Positions 1-8,815 of a DNA stretch of 64,000 nt are shown one piece after another. Position numbers and translations under genes: made by a program. The number at the start of each line of letters is the position of its first letter. Positions within the stretch are counted from its first letter, which is position 1. Below the pieces are notes generated by a model. It ran no database searches. It saw only the letters and a program-made list of their open reading frames with translations, and had not been told where the DNA came from. Location of the stretch: contig CAWGXZ010000006.1 of the NCBI GenBank assembly GCA_963826695.1, positions 427,583-491,582 on the forward strand, written 5' to 3'. This DNA comes from CAWGXZ01 sp963826695 (GTDB lineage Bacteria > Pseudomonadota > Gammaproteobacteria > Burkholderiales > Burkholderiaceae_C).

Positions 1-1
1 T

Positions 2-1238
2 TACGCCATTGCCGATTTGGCGCAAGCCGAGCAAAGCGAGGTCGTCGCTGCGGCCTATGCCGGTGCCACCCTGAGCTTCGGTCCCGAGTACCTGATTCCG
101 AAGCCCTTCGATCCGCGGCTGATGATGAAGATCGCACCGGCGGTCGCCCTGGCCGCGGTCGAGTCGGGTGTCGCGACCCGGCCGCTGCCGGACATGGATG
201 CCTACCGCGAAAAGCTGCAGGCCTTCGTCTATGCCTCGGGCACGACGATGAAGCCGATCTTCAACCTGGCCAAGCGCGCCACCAAGAAACGCGTTGCCTA
301 TGCCGAGGGCGAGGAAGAGCGCGTGCTGCGCGCGGTGCAGGTGGTGGTCGACGAGGGCCTGGCGCGGCCGACGCTGATCGGCCGGCCGGAGATCATCGCG
401 CAGCGCATCACCAAGTTCGGCCTGCGGCTCGAAGCCGGCCGCGACTACGACATCGTCAACACCGAGAACGACCACCGTTTCCGCGACTACTGGCAGACCT
501 ACCGTGCGATGACGGCGCGCAAGGGCGTGACGGAGCAGCTGGCGAAGATCGAAATGCGGCGCCGGCTGACGCTGATTGCCGCGATGCTGCTGCACAAGGG
601 CGAGGTCGACGGCATGCTCTGCGGCACCTGGGGCTCGACCAACCTGCACCTGCAGTATGTCGACCAGGTGATCGGCCTGCGCGAGGGCGCGAAGACCTAC
701 GCCAGCATGAACGGCCTGATCCTGCCGGGGCGCCAGCTGATGGTGGTCGATACCCATGTCAACTACGACCCGACGGCCGAGCAGATCGCCGAAATCACGG
801 TCATGGCCGCCGAGGAGATGATGCGCTTCGGCCTGCTTGCCGAAGGCCGCACTGCTCTCGCACAGCAACTTCGGCTCGAGCAACCAGCCCTCGGCGGTGA
901 AGATGCGCGAAGCACTGGCCCGTGTACGCGAGCTGGCGCCCTGGCTCGAAGTCGACGGCGAAATGCACGGCGACGTGGCGCTCGATCCCACCCGGCGCAG
1001 CGAGCTGATGCCCGAGTCGACGCTTTCGGGCGAGGCCAATCTGCTGGTGCTGCCCAACATCGACGCCGCCAACATCGCCTACAACCTGCTCAAGACCGCC
1101 GCCGGCGGCGGCATTGCCATCGGCCCGGTGCTCCTCGGGGCGGCCAAGCCGGTGCACATCCTCACGCCCTCGGCGACGGTGCGCCGCATTGTCAACATGT
1201 CGGCATTGACCGTCGCGGACGCCAACGCGGCACGCTAG
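2..1238 (+). CDS. maeB: NADP-dependent malic enzyme, C-terminal part (partial at window edge, one frameshift)
   Basis: The C-terminal part of a MaeB-type malic enzyme, which oxidatively decarboxylates malate to pyruvate. The gene enters from the left edge, so its N-terminus is outside the window. Visible first is the end of the malic domain (FGPEYLIPKPFDPRL, then ALAAVESGVATRP). Next comes the phosphotransacetylase-like domain that MaeB proteins carry, starting near KRVAYAEGEEERVLRA. The reading frame breaks at about 836: upstream reads to MRFGLL, and the conserved continuation PKAALLSHSNFGS lies in another frame, running to the TAG at 1236-1238. Removing one base from the cttg at 835-838 restores the normal protein. 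A sequencing insertion is more likely than a true pseudogene, because both halves are otherwise perfect. Confidence 0.85.
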
Positions 1239-1373
1239 GCGACCCGGCCGCGTGCAACGCGCGGCCGCTTTCTGACCAAGTCTGGGCTGAAGCCCTGCTT
1301 TTGCACGTCCATAGCCCTTGAGCTTTTTGGGCGGATTGGCTACCATCCCCCTTTGTTGTCTGAGGGAAAACCC

Positions 1374-1790
1374 GTGGCTTGTTCGCCGCTGCGGTGGCTG
1401 GCGAAGCCATTAGCGAAAATCTCGGTAGACGGGCTGATTGCCACACTGCTCGTGCTTTCGGTTGGCGAAGCGGCAGCGCGGGGGCCTGTGGAGGTGCCAC
1501 CGCAGGCCGTTGGCCGAGCCGAGGTGCCTGCCGAAGTTCGCCATACCGAGGGGCTCGTTCTTTCCGGTGGGCCGTTCCCCTTTCCCAAGGATGGGACAAC
1601 TTTCGGAAATCGGGAACGCCTGCTGCCTTCAGGTGCCCGGGGTTATTACCGTGAATACACGGTGCCGACGCCGGGTGCCCGAAATCGGGGCGCGCGGCGC
1701 CTGGTTTGCGGCGGTGTTCAGCCCCGGCTGCCCGACGCTTGCTACTACAGCGCCGACCATTACGCCAGTTTCAGGCGCCTCACGCCGTGA
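1374..1790 (+). CDS. secreted guanyl-specific ribonuclease (RNase Sa/barnase superfamily)
   Basis: A small extracellular or periplasmic RNase of the microbial guanyl-specific (N1/T1, RNase Sa) family. I chose GTG at 1374 because GAGGGA lies just upstream; this gives 138 residues. Residues about 15-35 form a hydrophobic signal segment ending AAA. The catalytic domain starts at GGPFPFPKDG (65-74). The RNase Sa catalytic residues are present: Glu94 in YYREYTV, Arg105 and Arg109 in ARNRGARRLVCG, and His129 in DHYASF. The barstar-like gene follows 43 bp downstream on the same strand, as expected for an enzyme whose producer must block cytoplasmic activity. The RNA targets are unknown; nutrient scavenging or competition are both possible. 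Confidence 0.88.
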   Translation: MACSPLRWLAKPLAKISVDGLIATLLVLSVGEAAARGPVEVPPQAVGRAEVPAEVRHTEGLVLSGGPFPFPKDGTTFGNRERLLPSGARGYYREYTVPTPGARNRGARRLVCGGVQPRLPDACYYSADHYASFRRLTP

Positions 1791-1833
1791 CGCTGCCCAG
1801 TTTTTGTAATCGAAGAGAAGGAGGAACGCCACC

Positions 1834-2229
1834 ATGCTTTTACAGTCCGTGCGTTCGAACATAGTTCAAGCGATCCGCGCGTACCGCGTCGAGGAGCTGA
1901 TGCAGGCTGCCCAGGAGGGCAACCAGCATTTCCTCTACGCGAATCTGAGCGCGGCCCAGTCGAAGCAGGAGGTCCTCGAGACCATTGCCGAGTCGTTTTT
2001 CTTTCCGCCGCATTTCGGAAAGAATTTCGACGCGCTGCATGACTGCATGACCGACGAGGTGCTCAAGGCAGGGAGCCAGCCGGGGTTCGTCGTCGTCCTC
2101 GAGCAGCTGCCCGACAGCCCGCGATTCGATCGCGAGGCGCGCGAGCAACTGCTCGACGTATTTCGCGATGCCGCTGATTTCTGGGCCGAGCGAAAGATCG
2201 ATTTCAGGTGCTTCTATTCTTTTCAGTAG
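1834..2229 (+). CDS. barstar-family ribonuclease inhibitor
   Basis: A cytoplasmic protein inhibitor, 131 residues, of the barstar family. It starts at ATG 1834 behind a strong AAGGAGG site. The diagnostic core is SFFFPPHFGKNFDALHDCM (about residues 63-81), matching the barstar pattern FP..FG.N.DAL.DC. The preceding RNase gene is transcribed with it, so this is most simply its immunity partner. The N-terminal 40 residues are longer than in classic barstar. A perfect 9-bp inverted repeat begins immediately after its stop codon. Confidence 0.88.
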   Translation: MLLQSVRSNIVQAIRAYRVEELMQAAQEGNQHFLYANLSAAQSKQEVLETIAESFFFPPHFGKNFDALHDCMTDEVLKAGSQPGFVVVLEQLPDSPRFDREAREQLLDVFRDAADFWAERKIDFRCFYSFQ

Positions 2230-2262
2230 CCCGCTCCCCGGAACAAGGGTCATGGGAGCGGG
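2230..2262 (+). promoter_or_regulatory. stem-loop covering the ribosome-binding region of the next small ORF
   Basis: CCCGCTCCC (2230-2238) pairs perfectly with GGGAGCGGG (2254-2262) around a 15-nt loop. The 3' arm is the only Shine-Dalgarno-like sequence before the ATG at 2265. There is no T-tract, so this is not a classical terminator. It could limit translation of the small ORF or protect the end of the barstar message. Confidence 0.5.
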
Positions 2263-2264
2263 CG

Positions 2265-2393
2265 ATGGATACGGCCCAGAACGACAAGCCGGCCAAGGCC
2301 GGCAGCAAGGCAGCCGCCAATGCGGCCTTCGGCACCAACATGCCGATGATGACCAGCGCCTTTGACACGGCGATGTGGCTCGACGCGGCATAG
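2265..2393 (+). CDS. small hypothetical protein (42 residues)
   Basis: I do not recognise this protein. It is an alanine-rich, Lys-containing 42-residue sequence beginning MDTAQNDKPAKAGSKAA and ending with a Met-rich segment (FGTNMPMMTSAFDTAMW). It lies between the barstar gene and a strong terminator, in the same direction. GGGAGCGGG precedes the ATG but is buried in a stem-loop. It may be a genuine small gene at the end of the RNase/barstar unit or chance coding. There are no membrane segments or Cys pairs. Confidence 0.35.
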   Translation: MDTAQNDKPAKAGSKAAANAAFGTNMPMMTSAFDTAMWLDAA

Positions 2394-2410
2394 CCGATCG
2401 GGTTCGACGA

Positions 2411-2438
2411 AAAGGCGGCCGACGGGCCGCCTTTTTTT
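2411..2438. terminator. Rho-independent terminator, probably bidirectional
   Basis: AAAGGCGGCC (2411-2420), loop gacg, GGCCGCCTTT (2425-2434), then a run of T to 2438. It terminates the plus-strand RNase/barstar unit. It also abuts the rsmA stop codon (2437-2439), and the A-run on the left gives a T-run on the minus strand, so it can serve rsmA too. Confidence 0.8.
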
Positions 2439-3225
2439 ATTCGGCGGGTACCAGGCCGCCGGGGCCGAGTGCACGGGTCAGTGCGATGTATTCGGCGACG
2501 GGTACCTCTTCGGCGCGCCGCTGCAGGTCGAAGCTGCCGGCGAAGCCGCGTTCCTCGAGTCGCCGGCCGAGCGTGTGGCGCAGCAGCTTGCGGCGCTGCG
2601 AGAACGCACTCGCGACCAGTTCGCCGAGCAGCAGCCGGTCGATTCCGGCCACCTCGGCTGCCGCCAGCGGGCGCATCCGCACCACCGCCGAGTCGACCCG
2701 CGGCGGTGGATCGAAGGCTTCGGGCGGCACGTCGATCACGCTTTCGATGCGGTAGCGCCACTGCAGCATCACCGAGAGTCGTCCGTAGGCCTTGCTGCCC
2801 GGATCGGCCGCCATGCGCTCGACGACCTCGCGTTGCAGCATGAAGTGCTGGTCGACGATGCAGTCGGCCGCCGGCAGCAAGTGAAACAGGATCGGCGTCG
2901 AGATGTTGTACGGCAGATTGCCGACGACGCGCAACGGCGCGCCGAGCCGGGCAGAAAGAGCCTCGAAGTCGATCTGCAGAACGTCGGCCTCGACCACGTC
3001 GAGGCCCGCCTGCCGACGCAGCCGCGCGGCCAGGTCGCGGTCGAGCTCGATGACCGTCAGCTGCCCGTTGCGAGCCCGCAGCGGTCCCGTCATCGCGCCG
3101 AGCCCCGGCCCGATCTCGACCAAGGCCTGTGCCGGTCGCGGATCGATCGCTTCGACGATGGCAGCGATGACCGCCGGGTCGGTCAGGAAGTGCTGACCGA
3201 AGCGCTTGCGCGCAATGTGCTTCAG
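2437..3225 (-). CDS. rsmA: 16S rRNA (adenine1518-N6/adenine1519-N6)-dimethyltransferase
   Basis: KsgA/RsmA dimethylates two adjacent adenines near the 3' end of 16S rRNA during 30S assembly, using S-adenosylmethionine. The protein has the conserved N-terminus KHIARKRFGQHFLTD, SAM motif I EIGPGLGAMTGPL and the catalytic NLPYNISTPILFHLL. The start is unusual. The codon before KHIARKRF is CTG at 3225-3223, which overlaps the surA stop as CTGA, exactly where the next junction upstream in the operon has ATGA. The next in-frame candidate, TTG at 3123, would remove the essential N-terminus. Length from CTG is 262 residues, normal for the family. pdxA, often found between surA and rsmA, is absent. 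Confidence 0.93.
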   Translation of the reverse strand: MKHIARKRFGQHFLTDPAVIAAIVEAIDPRPAQALVEIGPGLGAMTGPLRARNGQLTVIELDRDLAARLRRQAGLDVVEADVLQIDFEALSARLGAPLRVVGNLPYNISTPILFHLLPAADCIVDQHFMLQREVVERMAADPGSKAYGRLSVMLQWRYRIESVIDVPPEAFDPPPRVDSAVVRMRPLAAAEVAGIDRLLLGELVASAFSQRRKLLRHTLGRRLEERGFAGSFDLQRRAEEVPVAEYIALTRALGPGGLVPAE

Positions 3226-4607
3226 GGCGGCGGCTCGCGCAGTTCGACGTAGGCGCGGGCGCGCAACTCGCGCAGCCAGTCGGCATAGGCGGCCTCGAAC
3301 CGCTGCTCGCGCAGGGTGTTGCGCGCCTGTTCACGCAGCTGCCGGGTATCGACAGTGGTTTGCCGACGGTCGATGACCTGGATCAGGTGCACGCCGAAGC
3401 GCGATGTCACCGGGTCCGACACGCCGCCGAGCGGGAGGCCGTTCATCGCCTGCTCGAACTCGGGCACCAGCGCACCGGGCGAGACCCAACCCAGCGTGCC
3501 GCCCTGCGACGCGCTGCCGTCCTCCGAGTTCTCGCGCGCCAGCTGTTCGAAGTTGGCGCCGCCGGCCACGCGCTTCTTCATTTCGGCAAGTCGCCGCGAC
3601 GCCGCTTCGCGGGTCAGCTGCGCCGATGGCCGCAGCAGGATGTGGCGGACCAGCGTCTGCGGCACCGTGATGCCGGTCGACTCCCGTCGCTCGACGACCT
3701 TCAGGATGTGAAAGCCTGCTGCCGTTCGCAGCAGTTGCGGCGTGACTTCGCCGGGCTTCAGCTTGAGCGTTGCGGCAACGAACACATCGGGCAGCCGGTC
3801 GACCGGGCGCAACCCGAACTCGCCGCCGGTGCGCTTGCTGCCGTCGTCGTCGGACACCTCGCCGGCCACCTTGGCGAACGGCTCGCCGGCCTGGATGCGC
3901 CGCAGTGCCGCCTCCGCATAGGCTCGCTGCTCGGCCTCCACGGCCGGCGAGGACTTTTCCGGCACCCGAATCAGCACATGCCCCAGGTTCAGCTGCAGCC
4001 CCGAGCCGGCGCTGGCGCGCTGCTGCTCGACCCAGGTGTCGATGTCGCGATCGGTGATTCGGATGCGCGCCTGCACTTCGCGCTCGCGAACCCGCTCGAT
4101 CAGCAACTGGTCGCGGACGTTGCTGCGAAAGCGGCCGTAGTCGAGTCCCTCGCGCTGCAGCCGCTCGCGCAACTGCGGCAGCGTCAGCTGGTTCTGCGCC
4201 GCGACGTTGGCAACGGCACGCTCGACCTCGGCCTCGTCCAGGCGCGGGGCGTTGTCGCGGGCATGGGTCAGCAGCACGCGCTCGTCGATCAACAGTTCGA
4301 GCATCTGCTGGCGCAACTCGGCCTCTGGCGGCAGCGGGGCACGCTCGCGGGCGGCGGCCTCGCGCACGCGGGCCATTCGCTGCGCCAGCTCGCCGGCGGT
4401 CACCACCTCCTGGTTGACGACGGCCAGGATGTAGTCGCCACGCGAAGCGGCCGGCGCCGCGGTGCTGCCGGGGCGAGTGGCCGATGCCGGCGCGGTCTGC
4501 GCCACCGCCTGCGCCGTGCTCGCCACGGCCCCGCAGGCAAGCAGCCAGACCATGGCATGGCGAGTGGCGCAACGCGGCCGGTGGCTTGGGATCGGGAGTT
4601 GGGTCAT
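3222..4607 (-). CDS. surA: periplasmic chaperone / peptidyl-prolyl isomerase SurA
   Basis: SurA escorts unfolded outer-membrane proteins, including LptD, through the periplasm. This 461-residue protein has an N-terminal signal segment (WLLACGAVASTAQAVAQ), a SurA-N chaperone domain beginning ILAVVNQEVVTAGEL, and two parvulin PpiC domains (about residues 200-305 and 315-415). The second shows VRHILLRPSAQLTREAA, and GEFGLRP and GTLGWVSPG are typical repeats. Its ATG overlaps the lptD stop codon by ATGA, so the two are translationally coupled. That fits their functional link: SurA assists LptD assembly. Confidence 0.94.
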   Translation of the reverse strand: MTQLPIPSHRPRCATRHAMVWLLACGAVASTAQAVAQTAPASATRPGSTAAPAASRGDYILAVVNQEVVTAGELAQRMARVREAAARERAPLPPEAELRQQMLELLIDERVLLTHARDNAPRLDEAEVERAVANVAAQNQLTLPQLRERLQREGLDYGRFRSNVRDQLLIERVREREVQARIRITDRDIDTWVEQQRASAGSGLQLNLGHVLIRVPEKSSPAVEAEQRAYAEAALRRIQAGEPFAKVAGEVSDDDGSKRTGGEFGLRPVDRLPDVFVAATLKLKPGEVTPQLLRTAAGFHILKVVERRESTGITVPQTLVRHILLRPSAQLTREAASRRLAEMKKRVAGGANFEQLARENSEDGSASQGGTLGWVSPGALVPEFEQAMNGLPLGGVSDPVTSRFGVHLIQVIDRRQTTVDTRQLREQARNTLREQRFEAAYADWLRELRARAYVELREPPP

Positions 4608-6943
4608 GGCGTGGACGGCTTGGCCTGTGCAGCGGGTTCGCGCAGCAGGCGGTAGCCGGGAATATTGTCCCTCAAGGCCTGCAGCGGATTCGAGCCGATG
4701 CGCGACAGACCGACCAGTTCGAGCTGCACCATGAGTCGGGTATTGGCCTCGCTGCGGCCGGTCGACAGGCGCTCGCCGACGATGCGGCCGATCCAGCAGC
4801 CGGCGTCGTACTCGACGCCGAGCAGTGAATCCGTGACACGGCTGTCGCGGGTGCTGTAGTTCACCCGGCCGACACCGTACCAGGTGCCTTCGCAGGTCGG
4901 CGTCTGCGGCAGGCGCGATGCGTCACCTGCAGCGCCAGCGACCGGCCGTGCCGGCCCATAGATCGGCCACTGCCATCCGAGCTCGACCTGCTCGCTGGCG
5001 CTGCGGGTAAAACGGTAGGCGACGTTGACGGTGCGAAACGGCCCCGGCGAAAAGCGCGCGCCGAGCAACGATCGGGTGGTGCGGCCGATGTCGGGGCTGT
5101 ACTGGGTCGAAGCATCGAGGCTCCAGCCCGGAATCACCGTGGTCGAGGCCAGTAGCAGCAGATCGGATACGCGCTGGGTCAGCGGCACGTTGTCAGGCGT
5201 CACCCGCTGGTCGCGCAGCAGCACGCGCTGGGCGACGCCCAGGCGCAGGCTCTCGGCGCCGGTGGCGGGATCGAGGACGCGTGTCGTGAGGCCGGCGGTC
5301 ACCTGGTGCGAATCCGACACCCGGTCGACGCCGGAAAAGCTGTTGGGCGTGAAGATCGCGTCGAAATTGAAGTCGCGCTGCGCCGAATCGAAAATCGCGA
5401 ACCCGCGCTGGTCCCGATACGGTGTGTTGACATAGAGCAGCCGCGGCTCGAGGGTCTGCACCAGCTGCCGACCGAACCAGTTCGCATCGCGTTCGAACTG
5501 CCAGGCGCTGTCGACGCTGAAGGTCGGAATGACACGCGATCGCTCGGCCCGAACGGCGCCGGCCGGTGGCGGGCCGTCGAGCGAATACGCGGCCGCATTC
5601 AGCGCCAGCTTCGGCGTCACCTCCCAGCCGCGACCCCGCACCGGGCGGCTGACCGAGCCGAGCGCATGCAGCCGCACGCCGGTCGGGCGGCTGCCGGTGG
5701 GCACCCCTGCAGGATTGGCGAACTGGTTCAGTTCACCCTCGAATGCCGCTGCAAAGCCGCCGCGCAGCTCACGCGACGTTCGCGCGCCAATCTGCGGCCG
5801 GCGCTCATAAGGCGCGTTGATGCGCGTGCTCGGGTCGGTGGTCTGCAACACCTGCCAGCTCATCGTTCGGGCGTAGGTGATCCACTCGCCGAACGGGCGG
5901 CTGGCCCGCAGGTCCGACAGCAGCAGCCGGGAGGTCAGCGCGTCGACGTCACGCGGGAAGTCCCGCGGAAAGTCCCGCCAGAAATTGTCGTCGGAGACGC
6001 GGCGCACCCGCAGGCCAATGCCGAGATTGCCCGCCAATTCGGCATCGTGGGTGATGCCGAGCGCATAGCGCGAGCTGCCGGTCTGCCTGTCGTAGGGCAG
6101 GAGATTCAGCGATACACGCCCGCTCTGCCGGCCCAGCTGGTAGCGCAGCTCGCTGTTCAGTCCAACGCCGCGCCGCGTGCGGATCGTCGGCGTCAGCGTC
6201 GCATCGACATTCGGCGCGATGTTCCAGTAGTACGGTGGGGCAATCGTGACACCACTCTTGTTGTCGACGGCAACCAGCGGCGGCAGCCAGCCCGATTTGC
6301 GCTCATCGCTAAGCGGAAAACTGATCCGCGGCCCCGCGAGGATCGGCACGCCGTAGAAGCGAAGCACGGCGCCGGTCGCCACGCCTTCGTTGCTGGCAAA
6401 GTCGAGCGCGACGCTGCTGCTGCTCAACAGCCAGGCCGGCGCGCCGCTGCCGTCGGGCAGGCAGCTGGTGTAGGTCGCCTGATAGGCCACCGCTCGGTCG
6501 CGGTCGATGAAGTCGAGCCGCTCGGCATTGCCGCCCCCACCCGTCCGGGCGAAGAAATAGCTCGGATTGAGGAAAAAACCTTTGAATTCCTCGACGGTCA
6601 GCTGCAACTCGGGTCCGCTGAAGCGATTGCCTTCCTGCTCGATGCGGACGTCGCCGCGTGCAACCGCGCGGTCATCGGCCTGGTTGTAGCGCAGCTCGTC
6701 GGCCTGGATCAGCAAGTTGCCGCGGCGGAACTCGACGTCACCGCTAGCAACCGTCTCGCCCTCGGTGCGGCTGGTGATTCGCTCGGCCCGAACCACGCTC
6801 GATGCGGCGCTGGCAGGCCCTGCCACGGCGCGGCTCTGGGCTGCCACGCCGCCCGACATCGCTGCGGACGCAAGCGCCACGGCGCAGCCCAGTCCATAGG
6901 CAGCGCCGCGACGGCGCAAGAGGGGAAAACGACGGCGCTGCAA
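4604..6943 (-). CDS. lptD: LPS-assembly outer membrane protein LptD
   Basis: LptD is the outer-membrane beta-barrel that inserts lipopolysaccharide into the outer leaflet with LptE. The protein has 779 residues. It has a signal sequence ending AAQS, an N-terminal OstA/LptA-like jellyroll (GDVEFRRGNLLIQADELRY, repeated GDVRIEQEGNRFSG), and then a long barrel with alternating hydrophobic residues. There is a conserved C-terminal region with two Cys (TCEGTWYGVG and YDAGCWIG) that could take part in disulfides. It is first in the lptD-surA-rsmA operon and is divergent from amgK. Confidence 0.94.
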   Translation of the reverse strand: MQRRRFPLLRRRGAAYGLGCAVALASAAMSGGVAAQSRAVAGPASAASSVVRAERITSRTEGETVASGDVEFRRGNLLIQADELRYNQADDRAVARGDVRIEQEGNRFSGPELQLTVEEFKGFFLNPSYFFARTGGGGNAERLDFIDRDRAVAYQATYTSCLPDGSGAPAWLLSSSSVALDFASNEGVATGAVLRFYGVPILAGPRISFPLSDERKSGWLPPLVAVDNKSGVTIAPPYYWNIAPNVDATLTPTIRTRRGVGLNSELRYQLGRQSGRVSLNLLPYDRQTGSSRYALGITHDAELAGNLGIGLRVRRVSDDNFWRDFPRDFPRDVDALTSRLLLSDLRASRPFGEWITYARTMSWQVLQTTDPSTRINAPYERRPQIGARTSRELRGGFAAAFEGELNQFANPAGVPTGSRPTGVRLHALGSVSRPVRGRGWEVTPKLALNAAAYSLDGPPPAGAVRAERSRVIPTFSVDSAWQFERDANWFGRQLVQTLEPRLLYVNTPYRDQRGFAIFDSAQRDFNFDAIFTPNSFSGVDRVSDSHQVTAGLTTRVLDPATGAESLRLGVAQRVLLRDQRVTPDNVPLTQRVSDLLLLASTTVIPGWSLDASTQYSPDIGRTTRSLLGARFSPGPFRTVNVAYRFTRSASEQVELGWQWPIYGPARPVAGAAGDASRLPQTPTCEGTWYGVGRVNYSTRDSRVTDSLLGVEYDAGCWIGRIVGERLSTGRSEANTRLMVQLELVGLSRIGSNPLQALRDNIPGYRLLREPAAQAKPSTP

Positions 6944-7144
6944 GGTCAGAAGCTGTGGCGAACCCGCAAGTAAAGCCCTGCGCGGTCGCCCTCCGGACGG
7001 CGCGACCGCCGACGGCAGTGCGTCGAGGCTGATTTGTAGAATCGATTATCCATGAGGGGTGCTCCGCCCCCGGCATGGCAAAGCACGCAGCGCGCATTGC
7101 GCGCCAGTTGCATTTGCTTCGATCCCTCTTTCCTTCATGCACCG

Positions 7145-8230
7145 ATGACCACCGCTTCCTCCGGCGCTGCCGGCCACGTCGCCTGGGCCGACGCCGCCAG
7201 GCGGGAGCGCTTCGAGCGCTGGCTGTCGGGCGTTGCCGGTGCCGACCGCCTGGTGCTCGAGAGCCTGCGGCCGGCTTCGAGCGATGCCAGCTTCCGCCGC
7301 TATTTCCGCATCGACCGCGAGCCCGGCGTCGGCGACACGGTGACCAGTCGCATCGTCATGGACGCGCCGCCGCCGCAGGAGGACGCGAGCGCCTTCGTGC
7401 AGGTGGCCGCGCGCGTCGAGGCGGCGGGCCTGACAGGCCCTCGCGTGCTGGCGCAGGATGCCGACGGCGGCTTCCTGCTGCTGACCGACCTCGGCACGAC
7501 GCTGTTGCTCGACGAACTGAAAGCGCGGGTCGACAGCGGCGATGTCGACGCTGCGGCCCGGCGGATGCGCGCTGCGGGCAGCACCCTGGTCGCCTGGCAG
7601 CGCGGCATCGACGCGGACGGGTTGCCGCATTTCGACGAGGCCCTGCTGCGCCGCGAGCTGGCGCTCTTTCCCGACTGGTGCGTGGCGATCGAGTACGGCG
7701 TCCGCTGGTCGGACGAACAGCAGGCCGTGTGGCAGGGCGCGTGCGACCTGCTGGTGCAGAGTGCCCTGGCGCAGCCGACGCTAGCCGTGCACCGCGACTT
7801 CATGCCGCGCAACCTGATGAGCACGCCCGAGGGCCTCGGCGTGCTCGACTTCCAGGATGCGGTGCGCGGGCCGGTGGCGTACGACGTGGCCTCGATGCTG
7901 CGCGACGCCTTTCTCAGCTGGGACGAGGAGGTCGAGATCGACCTCGCGGTGCGCTACTGGGAGCAGGCGCGCAAGGCCGGGCTGCCGGTCGATGCCGACT
8001 TCGGCGAGTTCTGGCGACAGATCGAATGGATCGGGCTGCAGCGGCATCTGAAGGTGCTGGGCATCTTCTGCCGGCTGAAGCATCGCGACGGGAAGGCCGC
8101 CTACAGCGCCGATCTGCCGCGGTTCTTCGGCTATGTGCACCGGGTGGCGACGAGGTATCGGGGGTTCGGGCCGTTGGCCTTGCTGGTTGAGCCGTTGATG
8201 GGGGTGGAGCGGGTGGACGCTTTCCATTGA
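7145..8230 (+). CDS. amgK: aminoglycoside-phosphotransferase-fold sugar kinase, AmgK-like
   Basis: A 361-residue kinase of the APH fold. In pseudomonads the homologue next to lptD is AmgK, the N-acetylmuramate/N-acetylglucosamine kinase that recycles cell-wall sugars with the nucleotidyltransferase MurU. The fold is supported by SDASFRRYFRI in the nucleotide-binding lobe, the catalytic loop HRDFMPRNLM and the metal motif VLDFQDA. I chose ATG 7145 (MTTASSG) over upstream starts, which would add a non-conserved leader. murU does not follow; the next sequence is a repeat element. The recycling role is inferred from family and position. Confidence 0.8.
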   Translation: MTTASSGAAGHVAWADAARRERFERWLSGVAGADRLVLESLRPASSDASFRRYFRIDREPGVGDTVTSRIVMDAPPPQEDASAFVQVAARVEAAGLTGPRVLAQDADGGFLLLTDLGTTLLLDELKARVDSGDVDAAARRMRAAGSTLVAWQRGIDADGLPHFDEALLRRELALFPDWCVAIEYGVRWSDEQQAVWQGACDLLVQSALAQPTLAVHRDFMPRNLMSTPEGLGVLDFQDAVRGPVAYDVASMLRDAFLSWDEEVEIDLAVRYWEQARKAGLPVDADFGEFWRQIEWIGLQRHLKVLGIFCRLKHRDGKAAYSADLPRFFGYVHRVATRYRGFGPLALLVEPLMGVERVDAFH

Positions 8231-8285
8231 CTCTTCGAGTCGGCTTGCCGCGCGGGGGCTTTTTCGTGCCTCGCCCGTTGCGCTG

Positions 8286-8754
8286 CTGGCGAGCTTGCGT
8301 GAGGACGCGCCGGGATTCCGCCCCGGCGGGCGGGTAACTTTCTTCTGTCGGGCCCAGAAGAAAGTCACCAAAGAAGAGGGCCTGAATACGATTTGGCCGT
8401 CACGCTTCGGCAACAGGTGGTCCGCACGCCATGGTGGCGCGAGAACCTCTTCTGTGAGCTGCAACTGCCAATCGCGCTGCATCGCTTTGCCACCCTGGCG
8501 TCAGCCCGCCAGCCGCTGAATACGGCGGGTAGGGTGGCTCGGTGCGGCTGGACGAACCACCGTGATTGGCCAGTGCGGCACGCGGCGGACGTTCTCGCGC
8601 CACAAGCCTCTGCGCACCACCTGCCGCCGAAGCGTGACACCCAGATGTGTATTCGGGGCCTCTTCTTTGGTGACTTTCTTCTGGCCCCGACAGAAGAAAG
8701 TTACCCGCCCGCCGGGGCGGACACCCGGCGCGTCCTGACACGCAAACTCGCCAG
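8286..8754. repeat. large imperfect inverted repeat with internal hairpins
   Basis: Arm 1 (8286-8476) and arm 2 (8561-8754) are imperfect inverted copies of about 190 bp separated by about 84 bp. Shared blocks include GGACGCGCCGGG, CGCCCCGGCGGGCGGGTAAC, GTCACGCTTCGGC and GTGGCGCGAGAAC. Each arm contains its own hairpin, ACTTTCTTCTG...CAGAAGAAAGT (8337-8365 and 8673-8701). This sequence type, translating as RVTFFCR-QKKVTK, recurs between genes in many Burkholderiales and Xanthomonadales from memory. It fills the 585-bp gap between amgK and the FAD oxidoreductase. It carries no transposase and no supported gene. Confidence 0.8.
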
Positions 8755-8815
8755 TAAAAAACGTGTAAGGCACGAACAAAGCCCCGCCCTACGCGCAGCG
8801 CCGAAAATCCCGGCC

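Noticed and set aside
5306..6973. Long plus-strand open frame opposite lptD
   Set aside because: Antisense shadow; lptD domain content and operon overlap are decisive.
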